Shown here in pieces: positions 8,902 to 17,418 of a stretch of 64,000 nucleotides of DNA. The notes beneath the pieces are model-generated. The model saw only the letters and a program-made list of their open reading frames with translations, was not told the DNA's origin and made no database searches. Source of the stretch: Silvimonas soli. Lineage in GTDB: Bacteria > Pseudomonadota > Gammaproteobacteria > Burkholderiales > Chitinibacteraceae. Within the stretch, counting starts at the first letter, position 1, and every line of letters begins with the position of its first letter. Made by a program: the position numbers and the translations under genes. The stretch is from contig NZ_CP106736.1 of NCBI RefSeq assembly GCF_030035605.1, positions 496,001 to 560,000 of the forward strand, written 5' to 3'.

Positions 8902-9600
8902 TCAGTTGCGCCGTTCGCCCCAGAAATTCTTTTTGCGCACCCACGCCGCATCAAAACCGCGCTCTTCCAGTAATACGGTATGCACGTCCCGCACTGTGCC
9001 CGCAGCACCGGCCAGGTAAATAGTGGTGGGCGCCGGTAAATCCAGCGTCCGGGCGATGCCAGACTGGCGGGATTTGCCATGCAGTTTATCCAGCAGCACA
9101 AACGGCAACTGCAACGCGTCTATCACGCGGCCAATCCGGTCATCGCCGTCAATCACCCCTTCACATCGGCCATTGGTTGCTGCTGCAATAGCGGCAAATG
9201 GCGCGAGGGTTGTGGCATCACCAAAGAACCAGTGAGCTGCGGCAGTTTGATCAACCGTAATCCGCCCGGAGAATCCGCGAAACCACACGTTGTCACCACG
9301 TTCCAGCAAATGGGCCCACGAGCTACCCGGGCCACGGCCGTGCAAATGAATCAATAACTCGATTTCGCCGCGCTCGCGGTCAAAACGGTACACCGAGTAC
9401 TTGCGCCGGACTTGCATGGCTGGGCCATCGACAAATACCGCGATCTCCATACCAGGTTCATACCCGGTCATCTGCGAGATGCCGTCCGCACTGAGCACCA
9501 CATGCCGGATCACGCCCTCCAGCGTGGTGGCACGCAACACGGTGGCGCGTTGAATGGTTTCGCCTTTGATCAAGGCCTTGAAGCTTTCAATCACACCCAT
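8902..9600 (-). CDS. yqjH: Siderophore-interacting FAD protein (ferric-siderophore reductase), YqjH/ViuB-like
   Basis: A 232-residue cytosolic flavoprotein of the SIP family, which releases iron from imported ferric siderophores by NAD(P)H-dependent reduction. The N-terminal FAD domain carries the family FAD-binding motif (RRKYSVYRFD, near residue 85) and HLHGRGPGSSWA. The C-terminal NAD(P)-binding part ends in a region with LAGAAGTVRDV and VRKKNFWGERRN. The ATG at 9600 is preceded by GGAG seven bases upstream. The gene carries the same operator as the yqjI-like gene (site B), so both should respond to the same repressor. Co-function with the TonB receptor operon at 11.4-15.8 kb is likely but inferred. 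Confidence 0.87.
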   Translation of the reverse strand: MGVIESFKALIKGETIQRATVLRATTLEGVIRHVVLSADGISQMTGYEPGMEIAVFVDGPAMQVRRKYSVYRFDRERGEIELLIHLHGRGPGSSWAHLLERGDNVWFRGFSGRITVDQTAAAHWFFGDATTLAPFAAIAAATNGRCEGVIDGDDRIGRVIDALQLPFVLLDKLHGKSRQSGIARTLDLPAPTTIYLAGAAGTVRDVHTVLLEERGFDAAWVRKKNFWGERRN

Positions 9601-9735
9601 GCTGCATCTCCGCTGAAATGACTGGTACTGCCCCGCCTTGCCACGACCGGGTTTGCCCGGGGCGACTGTCGTTGGTAAGTCTCATGATTTTTCCTTTGTG
9701 GCTGTTATTGGCATAGCGGTGTCTTTGCACCTTTT

Positions 9736-9787
9736 TATATCTTACGATATAAGTCTTAAGATATATCTAACGACTGTATCGACGCAA
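9736..9787 (-). promoter_or_regulatory. Promoter with PadR/YqjI-type operator (site B)
   Basis: Read on the minus strand, TATATCTTA and TAAGATATA flank a 12-base spacer (9736-9765), preceded by a -35-like TTGCGT (9782-9787). It matches site A at 28 of 30 positions in the same orientation relative to its gene. It lies 136 bases before the siderophore-interacting protein start. The 323-base gap 9601-9923 holds this site and the tetR promoter and no gene. Confidence 0.75.
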
Positions 9788-9853
9788 GCTTCCATCAAAG
9801 AAAAACCAGGAAAAACACTGCCACCAGTCGGAACAAACAACTCTGTATAAAAA

Positions 9854-9900
9854 TACGAGCATTTACTCGTATAATGAGCGCATTCTATGAGTAATTACTC
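9854..9900 (+). promoter_or_regulatory. tetR promoter with two operator-like palindromes
   Basis: A consensus -10 TATAAT (9870-9875) overlaps an inverted repeat TACGAG-N6-CTCGTA (9854-9871). A second perfect palindrome, GAGTAATTACTC, lies at 9889-9900. Both share a GAG/CTC core and lie just before tetR, as expected for self-repression. The -35 is poor. Confidence 0.6.
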
Positions 9901-9923
9901 GCGTTTCCTACTCGCATCCTGGA

Positions 9924-10604
9924 ATGAACATGGCAGACCTCCCCAGCCCAAGAAAATCGCCACGTCAGGCCCGTTCGCAAGTCATGGTCGAGACCATTTT
10001 GCAGGCCACGGCTCGCGTTTTAACCGAGCGTGGTTACGCTGGCACCAACACCAATCTGGTCGCCGAATGCGCGGGTGTCAGCGTGGGCTCGATTTACCAG
10101 TATTTTCCGAACAAAGACGCATTGATCACCGCCCTGCATGATCGCCATTCCAATGAAATGGTCGCGCTGATCTCCAATGCGATCGCTGAGGTGTATTCGG
10201 TTGATCTGCAAACCGCCGTAGAACGGATAGTAGAAGCGGTGCATGAAGCGCATTTGCTGGAACCGGAAATGCATCGCGCGCTGGAAAACGGCGATATGCA
10301 ATGTCACGACCAGGCGCATCACGAGGGCTACGTGACCATCGCGGCGCAGGTACTGAATTTGCTTAAACACCATCGGGCGGCCATTCGGGCAGAAAACCTG
10401 GAACTGGCTGTCTGGACCTGTATGAAGATCATTGAAACCATGGTTCACAGCGCCGTGCTCGATCCTCCCCCGCAGTTCAGCCAGGCCGAAATCCGCCGGG
10501 CGATTGTGGCTGCGGTGATGGGCTATCTGGTCTACGCGACCCCGGCGACTGATCCAGCGACCAAGCCATTGCCAACTGTTCTCATCAAGGAAGCGTCATC
10601 ATGA
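9924..10604 (+). CDS. TetR-family transcriptional repressor
   Basis: A 226-residue regulator with an N-terminal TetR helix-turn-helix (about 12-65: ILQATARVLTERGYAGTNTN, then VGSIYQYFPNKDALITAL) and a divergent C-terminal ligand-binding and dimerisation domain. The ligand is unknown. The stop overlaps the next start by four bases (ATGA), so it is translated together with the NAD(P)-binding protein gene downstream. The palindromes before the gene suggest autoregulation of the pair. Confidence 0.9.
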   Translation: MNMADLPSPRKSPRQARSQVMVETILQATARVLTERGYAGTNTNLVAECAGVSVGSIYQYFPNKDALITALHDRHSNEMVALISNAIAEVYSVDLQTAVERIVEAVHEAHLLEPEMHRALENGDMQCHDQAHHEGYVTIAAQVLNLLKHHRAAIRAENLELAVWTCMKIIETMVHSAVLDPPPQFSQAEIRRAIVAAVMGYLVYATPATDPATKPLPTVLIKEASS

Positions 10605-11212
10605 AAATCGCCATCATCGGAATTACCGGCCGTGCGGGTTCGCGCATCGCCACCGAAGCTTTAAGCCGCGGGCACGAGGTGACCGGCATTGTGCGCACGC
10701 CGGGCAAGGCCGACGTACCGACCGGAGTAGACGTCAAACAGGGCGATGCGACGCAGCCAGAAAGCATTGCAGCTGCCTTGCGCGGCTACGATGCGGTGGT
10801 CAGCGCAGCGCGCTTTCAGACCTTGACCGCAGCGCCATTGCTGCAAGCAGTCAAAGCCGCCGGGGTGAAACGTTTGGTCGTGGTTGGCGGCGCCGCCAGC
10901 CTTGAAGGTGCTCCCGGCCAACTGGTGCTCGATAGCCCGCATTTCCCCGCCGAATACAAACCGGAAGCCACTGCTGGCAAGCGCTTCCTGGACGATCTGC
11001 GCCGCGAATCCAGCGTGGAATGGACGTTCATCTCCCCTTCCGCCGAATTCGGCCCCGGCGAGCGCACTGGGCAATTCCGGCTGGGCTCACAGCAATTGCT
11101 CAAGGATGCCAACGGCAAAAGTCATATCTCGATGGAAGACTATGCGATTGCCCTGGTAGATGAACTTGAAAAACCGCAGCATGTGCGGGAGCGGTTTACG
11201 GTGGGGTATTGA
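10601..11212 (+). CDS. NAD(P)H-binding oxidoreductase, atypical SDR
   Basis: A 203-residue protein with an N-terminal Rossmann motif (IAIIGITGRAGSRIATEAL, residues 3-21) of the NAD(P)H-binding (NmrA/YwnB-like) group. It continues with the typical ALRGYDAVVSA and VKRLVVVGGAASL segments and FISPSAEFGPGERTG near residue 145. Members reduce quinones or flavin-like substrates, or act as redox sensors; the substrate is unknown here. It forms an overlapping two-gene operon with the tetR gene, which probably controls it. Confidence 0.82.
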   Translation: MKIAIIGITGRAGSRIATEALSRGHEVTGIVRTPGKADVPTGVDVKQGDATQPESIAAALRGYDAVVSAARFQTLTAAPLLQAVKAAGVKRLVVVGGAASLEGAPGQLVLDSPHFPAEYKPEATAGKRFLDDLRRESSVEWTFISPSAEFGPGERTGQFRLGSQQLLKDANGKSHISMEDYAIALVDELEKPQHVRERFTVGY

Positions 11213-11296
11213 GGGAAAGTAGCGCGTTTCCGGCCTGGCCCCGGTATTTTCAAAGCGGCGCGCGTGATATTGGCCGGATACGCCCTGCTGTAAACA

Positions 11297-11331
11297 ACAA
11301 GGGCTTCTTATAAGAGACAAGAAGCCCTTGT
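11297..11331. terminator. Hairpin between convergent genes
   Basis: A 13-bp inverted repeat (ACAAGGGCTTCTT) with a 9-base loop lies between the oxidoreductase gene and the convergent TonB receptor gene. There is no strong U-run. Confidence 0.6.
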
Positions 11332-11386
11332 CCAACTCATGCTCATCGATCAGTAGCAGCCCATTGCTACTACTCCAACCCGGTTA

Positions 11387-13522
11387 TTAGAATTCCAGTT
11401 GCGCCGAAGCCTTCAGCATCCGAGGTGTCCCCTGGTTCAGGATAAAGCCCCAGCTAGTCAGCCAGTATTTCTCGTTGGTCACGTTGTCCAGATTCAAACG
11501 CAGCGTCACTTTCTGGGTATTCCAGTGCGTCACATAGCGCGCGCCCAGATCAAACAAGGTATATGACGGCGCAATGTTGCTGTTGTCCGCTTCCAGCGCA
11601 CGGTCACCCACATACTGCGCGCCCGCAGTTAGTGCCAGGCGGTCGATTTGCGGCACCGCATATTCAACGCCGGCACTAGCCTGGAAGCGTGGTGCGCCAT
11701 AAGCCCGTTTGCCATTGATATCAGCCGACGCATTCACATTGCTGGCATCCAGCCACATGGTGCTGCCGGTCAGCGTCCAGTTTTTGGCAAGTATGGTAGA
11801 GCCGTTCAGTTCCAGCCCTTGATAGCGGGTTTCGCCGTTTTGCACGAACGTGGCATTGGAATTCACATATTCAAGACCGCGATTCACCCGGAACAAAGCG
11901 GCAGACGCACCCCAAGTCTGGTATTCCGCCTTCACGCCCACTTCGTACTGCTTGCTTTTGAGTGGCGGCATGATGGCGTTGGGGTTGCTGGCATACGCCG
12001 GTGCGGTGCCGCCCTGTTCCAGCGATTCCACATAGCTGCCGTAAACAGAGACAGGCTCAACCGGCTTGTAGATCAACGCAATCGTGGGCGTGACTGGCGA
12101 GCGGTCATATTTGGCCGTCACCGCACCGGCCATGTCGTAGCCGGTCTGGGAATAATCGTTGTAACGCAGGCCCAGAATGGTAGACCACTGGTCGTTGAAC
12201 TTCACCGTGTCACTGGCAAAGACGGCTTTCTGCGTCGTTTTGGAACTCAGATAAGTTCCATTGTCGTAATTGGTGTTGGGGTTGGGAAACACCGTCATGT
12301 TGTAGATGTTGCCGCTGCCAAGTTCAGTCGAAGCAAAATTGTCCGGATAGTCTTCTTTCTGATCTTGCCAAGACACGCCAAACACCAGTTCATGCTTGAT
12401 GGAACCAGTCTGCAGATGGCCGTTGAGCAATGCTTGCGCAGTCTGATAGTCGTAAACCGAATAGCCGCCCCACTGCAGCTCGGAATAGCCGCCGCTGTTA
12501 TCGGTCAGGAAAATGGCACTATCGCGGTTTAGCCGATCCTGTTTGGCGTAGCGATACGACAGCCGGGCGTCCCATTGCGGATTAATCGCCCAAGTCAGAT
12601 CGGTACCGGCGACTTTGTAGCTGGTTTCGTAATAAGTGAACGGGGATGCCAGGCGCTGGCTGCCATCCAGCGCGGACGGAATCTTCACCGGTTCAGCCAC
12701 GGTCAGGCCGTAATCCTGCGCCAGGATGGCACCGTAATACGCGCCATCGACGCGACGTTTGTTGTACAGCGCATCCACCGACCACACCACATCCGGCGTG
12801 ATGCGCATGTCTGCTGCAATCGAAGCGGTAGTGCGTTTGACATAGCCCTCGTCCACCGCCGTATCGCCCTGCTCCTGCACGGCATTCAGGCGATAACCAA
12901 AGCGGTTGTCATTACCAAAGCGCCCGCCCAGATCAGCCGCAGCCTTGAATACGCCATCGCTCTCAAAACCGGCAGTGACGCTGGCGTACGGCGCGTTGGT
13001 CGGCCGCTTGAGTACGTAATTGAGAATGCCGCCCGGCGCGCCAAAGCCATACATAAAGCCAGACAGGCCCTTGAGCAATTGCACTTGGTCGAACACTTCC
13101 AGCGGCAGGTCACTACCCCACGCCGGTGCGCCCAGGCCATCAATCTTGATGCCATTCAACGTATCGATCTGCATGCCGCGCACGCTGATGGCGCTGTTTT
13201 CGCCCGCATAGCTGTTGCCAATGCTGGTCACGCTGGCGTCGTTTTTGAACGCTTCAGAGATTTGCGAAGATTGCTGATTCTGGATTTGCGCCGCACTCAC
13301 TGCCGTGACTGAAAACGGCGTGTCGCGGATAGCTTGATCACCCAGCGCGCCATTGCTGGTGGACTGCACCCGATAGCTTTCCAGGGTAGATTGCGGTTGC
13401 GCGGTTGCGGTGACATCCACATTGGACAATACGGCGGCATCTTCGGCGAAAGCATGCGGAACAGCGCACAAAGCCGCAATTGCAAAAGCCAGCGGACGCA
13501 AACGAAGTGTATGGCGAGGCAT
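11387..13522 (-). CDS. TonB-dependent siderophore receptor
   Basis: A 711-residue outer-membrane receptor that imports a ferric siderophore using TonB energy. It has a signal peptide (MPRHTLRLRPLAFAIAALCA, cut after HAFA), a TonB-box-like stretch (LSNVDVTATAQ), a plug domain (about 50-190, including DTPFSVTAVSAAQ and ISVRGMQIDTLNGIKIDG), and a beta-barrel ending in a terminal Phe (LKASAQLEF). I chose the ATG at 13522, with AGGGAA upstream, over a 90-residue longer frame without a signal. It is the last gene of an operon with a PepSY protein and two small membrane proteins behind a Fur-type promoter. The siderophore is unknown. Confidence 0.9.
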   Translation of the reverse strand: MPRHTLRLRPLAFAIAALCAVPHAFAEDAAVLSNVDVTATAQPQSTLESYRVQSTSNGALGDQAIRDTPFSVTAVSAAQIQNQQSSQISEAFKNDASVTSIGNSYAGENSAISVRGMQIDTLNGIKIDGLGAPAWGSDLPLEVFDQVQLLKGLSGFMYGFGAPGGILNYVLKRPTNAPYASVTAGFESDGVFKAAADLGGRFGNDNRFGYRLNAVQEQGDTAVDEGYVKRTTASIAADMRITPDVVWSVDALYNKRRVDGAYYGAILAQDYGLTVAEPVKIPSALDGSQRLASPFTYYETSYKVAGTDLTWAINPQWDARLSYRYAKQDRLNRDSAIFLTDNSGGYSELQWGGYSVYDYQTAQALLNGHLQTGSIKHELVFGVSWQDQKEDYPDNFASTELGSGNIYNMTVFPNPNTNYDNGTYLSSKTTQKAVFASDTVKFNDQWSTILGLRYNDYSQTGYDMAGAVTAKYDRSPVTPTIALIYKPVEPVSVYGSYVESLEQGGTAPAYASNPNAIMPPLKSKQYEVGVKAEYQTWGASAALFRVNRGLEYVNSNATFVQNGETRYQGLELNGSTILAKNWTLTGSTMWLDASNVNASADINGKRAYGAPRFQASAGVEYAVPQIDRLALTAGAQYVGDRALEADNSNIAPSYTLFDLGARYVTHWNTQKVTLRLNLDNVTNEKYWLTSWGFILNQGTPRMLKASAQLEF

Positions 13523-13617
13523 GAAGGTTCCCTGATTGAAAGGTAAGGTCTGCCCTGACCTGAGGCGGTCGGGCCTGTTTTGATATGGATTTGGTAAAAC
13601 TGGAGGTACTGCTGGAT

Positions 13618-15219
13618 TTATGCGGTATTGATGGCTGGAACGCGGCGCGGCGGCGCAGAAGTCATGGCCCAGACGCTGTTGGCTTGGCCTGCTTGCTGAC
13701 GGCGCCGGGTCAGACGCGCCAACCAGAGAAAACCTCCGCCCATGAGCAGCGCAATGGCATCGACACCAAAGATTTGCCAATCGCCACGCCATGGGGTGAT
13801 CAGCAGGTAATCACCCGTTAGCAGGCCATTGGCCAGCGGAATGCAGAAGGTCATCAACGCAGCAGCGCGCAGCAGATGCACGGCGGCGACGATGGGTGGG
13901 CGGGTAAAAGCAAAGAGCAGCGCGCAGAAGAATAGGCCGTAGCAAACTTCGCGTTCTAACAGCGGGACATCCAGATTCAGTGCCGCGCCCAGTTGCGCCG
14001 CCACAAACGCACCCGATATCGCTACGCAAGTACCGATGCATACGCCTATCGTGGCCTGCGCCATGTGATATGGCGCCCGCCCCTGCTGTTCCTGGCGCGA
14101 TTTGCGGCGCGATTCCACCCACAGCAAATTGCCGGAATAAAACAAAAACGCGCCCATCAGCCCCAGCACGAAGTACAGCCACTTCACCGCGTAATGACCA
14201 AAGCTGCCAAAGTGCAGGCTGTATGCGCCGCTCATGGTGGCGTGGTTGATGTCTCGTTCACCGGCAATCTGGGTGTCCAGAATATGCCCGTCCGCTAGAT
14301 GCACGCCGATGTTGCCGTACGGCGCCAGCGAGCGTTCGGAGTTACCGCGCACAGCCGCTTCGGCATTGGCGTCGCCATAATTGAGCAGCGTCAGCGCGCT
14401 GGCTTCAAAATCCGGCGCTTGTTGGCGCGCACGCTCCAGCAACTCGGGCAAGGGCAACATGACGGCGGATTTGTTGGCTGCAGGTGTCTCAGTGGTCACG
14501 TCCAGTGCGCCATTGATCTTGCCCATCAATTTGCCGCCATAAGCCAACGTATCAAACCCGGTCAGCAGCAAGCCGTACAGGCAGAACACCGCTGCGGTAG
14601 TGGCAAAAATGATATGAAACGGCAGGCTGAATACACCAATCAGGTTGTGCGCGTCTTGCCACAATCGTTTCAGATTCTTGCCTGCACGCAAGGCCAGCAA
14701 ATCTTTGCTCAACCGTGGCAAATGAATCAGCAGACCCGACACCAGCGCCAGGCAGTACAACACGCTGACCACGCCCATGAAATAAATCCCGCCAACCGGA
14801 ATACCCAGCGAGTAATGCACTGCATTGATAAAGCTGGTCAGGTCGGACTCAGGCTTGGCAGTGCCATCCATATGAGCCAACGTGGCGCTTTGCCAGTCTT
14901 TTTTGGCGGTATCGAACCACCACGCCACATAACGTGAACCGGTTTCCGTAGGCAGTTGCAGACTCAAACGAGCTTTGGCATCGGGGTGCGCTGCAATCAC
15001 GCGATCGATCAGCAACTGCCCTTCGGCTGGTGTTTCGACATGGTGGCTACGGTTGGCTGGGTTCTGCCAGATAGCAATGTCGTCCTGGAACACCGTAATG
15101 GCACCGGCATAAAACGCCACAAACAAGGCAAAGCCAGCCAGCAAGCCGGTCCAGGTGTGCAGGCTTTGAAAGAGACGTAACGTAGCGGAAGATGGCGACG
15201 GCATTTCAGGCAAGCGCAT
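13618..15219 (-). CDS. PepSY-associated membrane protein (PiuB-like), iron-uptake operon
   Basis: A 533-residue inner-membrane protein of the PepSY-TM family. The first transmembrane helix follows SLHTWTGLLAGFALFVAFYA, typical of the family. A long periplasmic region with PepSY-like sequence (LLIDRVIAAHPDAKARLSLQ) follows, then HYSLGIPVGG and further membrane spans including GAFLFYSGNLLWVESRRKS. Such proteins accompany siderophore receptors and are proposed to reduce ferric iron in the periplasm; this is family knowledge, not shown here. The ATG at 15219 overlaps the previous gene by 14 bases and has GGGGGA upstream, which implies translational coupling. Confidence 0.85.
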   Translation of the reverse strand: MRLPEMPSPSSATLRLFQSLHTWTGLLAGFALFVAFYAGAITVFQDDIAIWQNPANRSHHVETPAEGQLLIDRVIAAHPDAKARLSLQLPTETGSRYVAWWFDTAKKDWQSATLAHMDGTAKPESDLTSFINAVHYSLGIPVGGIYFMGVVSVLYCLALVSGLLIHLPRLSKDLLALRAGKNLKRLWQDAHNLIGVFSLPFHIIFATTAAVFCLYGLLLTGFDTLAYGGKLMGKINGALDVTTETPAANKSAVMLPLPELLERARQQAPDFEASALTLLNYGDANAEAAVRGNSERSLAPYGNIGVHLADGHILDTQIAGERDINHATMSGAYSLHFGSFGHYAVKWLYFVLGLMGAFLFYSGNLLWVESRRKSRQEQQGRAPYHMAQATIGVCIGTCVAISGAFVAAQLGAALNLDVPLLEREVCYGLFFCALLFAFTRPPIVAAVHLLRAAALMTFCIPLANGLLTGDYLLITPWRGDWQIFGVDAIALLMGGGFLWLARLTRRRQQAGQANSVWAMTSAPPRRVPAINTA

Positions 15220-15463
15220 GACGCGTCCCCCACAGCAACAGATAAACCAACAGATTGAGCGCCAGCAGCAAACTCCACGCTTTGGCGGTGGAACGAAACA
15301 AGGTGCTACCAGCCATGATGCCAATCCACAACGGTGCAAACAGCAGCAGCGCTGGCACAATCAGGTGCGACCAGCCACCCGGCACCAGGCGGGTCAGCAA
15401 TCCGATAATGGCAATCGAAAGCGGCAAACCCAGCACCGCGCCTGCAGAGAAACGCCACCACAT
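15206..15463 (-). CDS. Small inner-membrane protein of the iron-uptake operon (DUF3649-like)
   Basis: An 85-residue protein with two to three hydrophobic helices (AVLGLPLSIAIIGLLTRLV; LIVPALLLFAPLWIGIMAG; AWSLLLALNLLVYLLLW). Its start codon overlaps the stop of the preceding gene by one base (TAATG), and its own 3' end overlaps the PepSY gene. Position and size match the small DUF3649 or DUF3325 proteins that usually accompany PepSY/TonB-receptor operons; I cannot tell which without a search. The function is unknown. Confidence 0.65.
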   Translation of the reverse strand: MWWRFSAGAVLGLPLSIAIIGLLTRLVPGGWSHLIVPALLLFAPLWIGIMAGSTLFRSTAKAWSLLLALNLLVYLLLWGTRHALA

Positions 15464-15735
15464 TAGCGGGCACCTGCTGCGGCTTTACGCGGTACCAGCA
15501 ACGCCAGCGCAGGCAAGGCGATCCAGCTCAGTACAGCGGTCACCAGTGCCGCAAACACCCCGGCCCCGACGCCCAGTTGCCATACCCACAGTACGGTGGC
15601 GGCCAGCAGCAATACTGCGCCGATCCGACGCCCAACCCAGCCAGCAGACTGCGCCAGCAAAGACTGGTTAGGCGCGGCCAGGTACGTCCCGGCGGCCCCG
15701 GCAACGGTTAACAAAATGGCAAAAATAGTAATCAT
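15463..15735 (-). CDS. Small inner-membrane protein, first gene of the iron-uptake operon (DUF3325/DUF3649-like)
   Basis: A 90-residue protein with about three hydrophobic segments (MITIFAILLTVAGAAGTYLA; IGAVLLLAATVLWVWQLGVG; VFAALVTAVLSWIALPALAL). I placed the start at the ATG at 15735, because a longer frame to 15771 would add a hydrophilic leader that does not fit. It is the promoter-proximal gene behind the Fur-type promoter at 15810-15838. The family assignment rests on operon position rather than a clear motif. Confidence 0.6.
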   Translation of the reverse strand: MITIFAILLTVAGAAGTYLAAPNQSLLAQSAGWVGRRIGAVLLLAATVLWVWQLGVGAGVFAALVTAVLSWIALPALALLVPRKAAAGAR

Positions 15736-15809
15736 CAAAGGTCGAGCCTGCGGTTGGATCGCCGCGCGCAATGCTCATGCGGCGGGATCAGCATTATTAT
15801 CAGGACGTC

Positions 15810-15838
15810 ATATTAATGATAACTGTTCTCATTTACAA
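15810..15838 (-). promoter_or_regulatory. Fur-regulated sigma70 promoter of the siderophore receptor operon
   Basis: On the minus strand, TTGTAA (15833-15838) and TAATAT (15810-15815) are exactly 17 bases apart. The spacer holds a Fur-box-like imperfect repeat, TGATAAC-T-GTTCTCA (6 of 7 arm pairs match) within 15815-15833. This is a classic layout for iron repression. It lies about 75 bases before the first operon gene. Confidence 0.75.
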
Positions 15839-15938
15839 CCTTAAAAGGTCAGAGATACACGCAGATACTTGATGAAGTTCAAATCCTGTCCGGCAAATTG
15901 CGGTTTGGCGCGGCGATTTGAACAGGCATGCGAGCCTG

Positions 15939-15985
15939 AAAACAAAAACCCGGATGCTCAGGCGAGCGATCCGGGTTTTGTTTTT
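15939..15985 (-). terminator. Rho-independent terminator of uraA
   Basis: A-rich flank, CCCGGAT/ATCCGGG stem with an inner GCTC/GAGC stem, and a T-rich flank; on the minus strand this gives a GC stem followed by U-rich sequence. It lies after the uracil permease stop. Confidence 0.75.
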
Positions 15986-16051
15986 CAGACACATACTTGG
16001 GAGATTGCCGCGTTTATCTTTCAAAACGAGACGAATCACCCCATCAGGCAA

Positions 16052-17293
16052 TTAGATATCCTGCCCTTCCACAATGCCGTCGCGCTGCTTGTCTTGCGGC
16101 AGGATCAGGTTAAGCACAATCGCCAGGATACTGACCAAGCCCACGCCAGCCAGATTCAAACCACCCAGCTTCAATGTCAGGCCACCAATACCGCAAGTCA
16201 GGATAACCGCGACGATCACCAGATTGCGCGGGGCCATCAGGTCTACCTTGGCGTCGATCAGCGTTTTCAGGCCAATGCTGGCGATAGTGCCGAACAATAG
16301 CACCATGATCCCGCCCATCACTGGCAGCGGAATCGATTGCAGGATGGCGTTGAACTTGCCAAAGAACGCCAGGATTACGGCCAACACAGCGGCGTAGGTC
16401 ATGATCACCGGGTTGAAGTTGCGCGTAATCATCAGCGCGCCGGTGACTTCGGAATACGTGGTGATCGGAGGGCCACCGATCAGACCGGCAAAGCACACGC
16501 CCAGGCCGTCGCCGGTCAGGGTGCGATGCAAACCAGGTTTGGTGGTGTAGTCGTTACCCGTGACCTTGCCAACCGCCATGACCGCGCCGATATGCTCAAT
16601 GGCCGGAGCAATCGCTACTGGCAACATAAACAGAGCCGCCGCCCAGTTCACTTCTGGCGAAACAAAGTGCGGCATGGCAAACCACGGTGCCGCTGCAATA
16701 CCGCCGAAATTCACGATCCCCATAAACGCGGCGACGACATAACCCACGATCACGCCCGACAAAATCGGCACCAGCCGCAACAGGCCACCGGCAAACACAG
16801 CCACGATAATGGTCGTTGCCAGAGAAATCGCTGCCAGCAACATCGATGGGCCGTATTCCACCAGTTGCTTGCCACCACCCTGCCCCATGGCCATGCCGGA
16901 TGCAGCAACGGCGACCGACAAACCGATCACCATGATCACCGGGCCGATCACCACCGGCGGCAACAGGCGGTTAATCAACGACATGCCGCGCCACTTGATG
17001 ATGGCGGCAACCACAAAGTACATAAACCCGGCAAAGAACAGACCGAATTGAGTGGCGGCCTGACCCCAGGTTTGCATGGCAAAAATGATCGGGCCGATAA
17101 ATGCGAACGATGAACCCAGAAAAATCGGCACTTGCCGCCCGGTAAGCAACTGGAACATCAGCGTGCCCACGCCAGCGCCAAGCAGCGCCATGGCCGGGTT
17201 AAGTCCGGTGAGTAACGGCACCAGCACGAGCGCGCCGAAGGCGACGAACAGAATCTGCGCGCCCGATATGAACTGTTTTACGGTTGAAAACAT
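16052..17293 (-). CDS. uraA: Uracil permease (NCS2 family)
   Basis: A 413-residue inner-membrane uracil:proton symporter with 12-14 hydrophobic helices. It shows family features such as FLGSSFAFIGPIIFAM near residue 75 and the signature region with TYSEVTGALMITRNFNP (about residue 290), preceded by GLIGGPPITT. I chose the ATG at 17293 because GGAAGGGG sits just upstream; the longer frame adds 26 unlikely residues. It lies downstream of upp on the same strand, matching the usual upp-uraA salvage pair, although a hairpin between them (17365-17398) could reduce read-through. Confidence 0.92.
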   Translation of the reverse strand: MFSTVKQFISGAQILFVAFGALVLVPLLTGLNPAMALLGAGVGTLMFQLLTGRQVPIFLGSSFAFIGPIIFAMQTWGQAATQFGLFFAGFMYFVVAAIIKWRGMSLINRLLPPVVIGPVIMVIGLSVAVAASGMAMGQGGGKQLVEYGPSMLLAAISLATTIIVAVFAGGLLRLVPILSGVIVGYVVAAFMGIVNFGGIAAAPWFAMPHFVSPEVNWAAALFMLPVAIAPAIEHIGAVMAVGKVTGNDYTTKPGLHRTLTGDGLGVCFAGLIGGPPITTYSEVTGALMITRNFNPVIMTYAAVLAVILAFFGKFNAILQSIPLPVMGGIMVLLFGTIASIGLKTLIDAKVDLMAPRNLVIVAVILTCGIGGLTLKLGGLNLAGVGLVSILAIVLNLILPQDKQRDGIVEGQDI

Positions 17294-17364
17294 GGTATCC
17301 CCTTCCTGATTTATGATTTTTAGGGTTTTGCGTGGTGACTCAGGCTTGTGGCCTGGAGCCGGAC

Positions 17365-17398
17365 AAAACAATGCCGGGAATCCCCCGGCGTTGTTTTT
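17365..17398 (-). terminator. Terminator or attenuator between upp and uraA
   Basis: A 12-bp stem (AACAATGCCGGG against CCCGGCGTTGTT, one wobble pair) with a 5-base loop, flanked by AAAA and TTTT. It lies after the upp stop and 72 bases before the uraA start. Confidence 0.75.
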
Positions 17399-17418
17399 AA
17401 TTACTGCTTTTGCATGGC

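Noticed and set aside
11648..12532. 294-codon plus-strand frame, plus a 245-codon frame at 12575-13312
   Set aside because: Both are antisense to the TonB-dependent receptor and show no motif.
13523..13792. N-terminal extension of the TonB receptor frame
   Set aside because: The extra 90 residues would bury the signal peptide; the ATG at 13522 has a ribosome site and is followed directly by the signal sequence.
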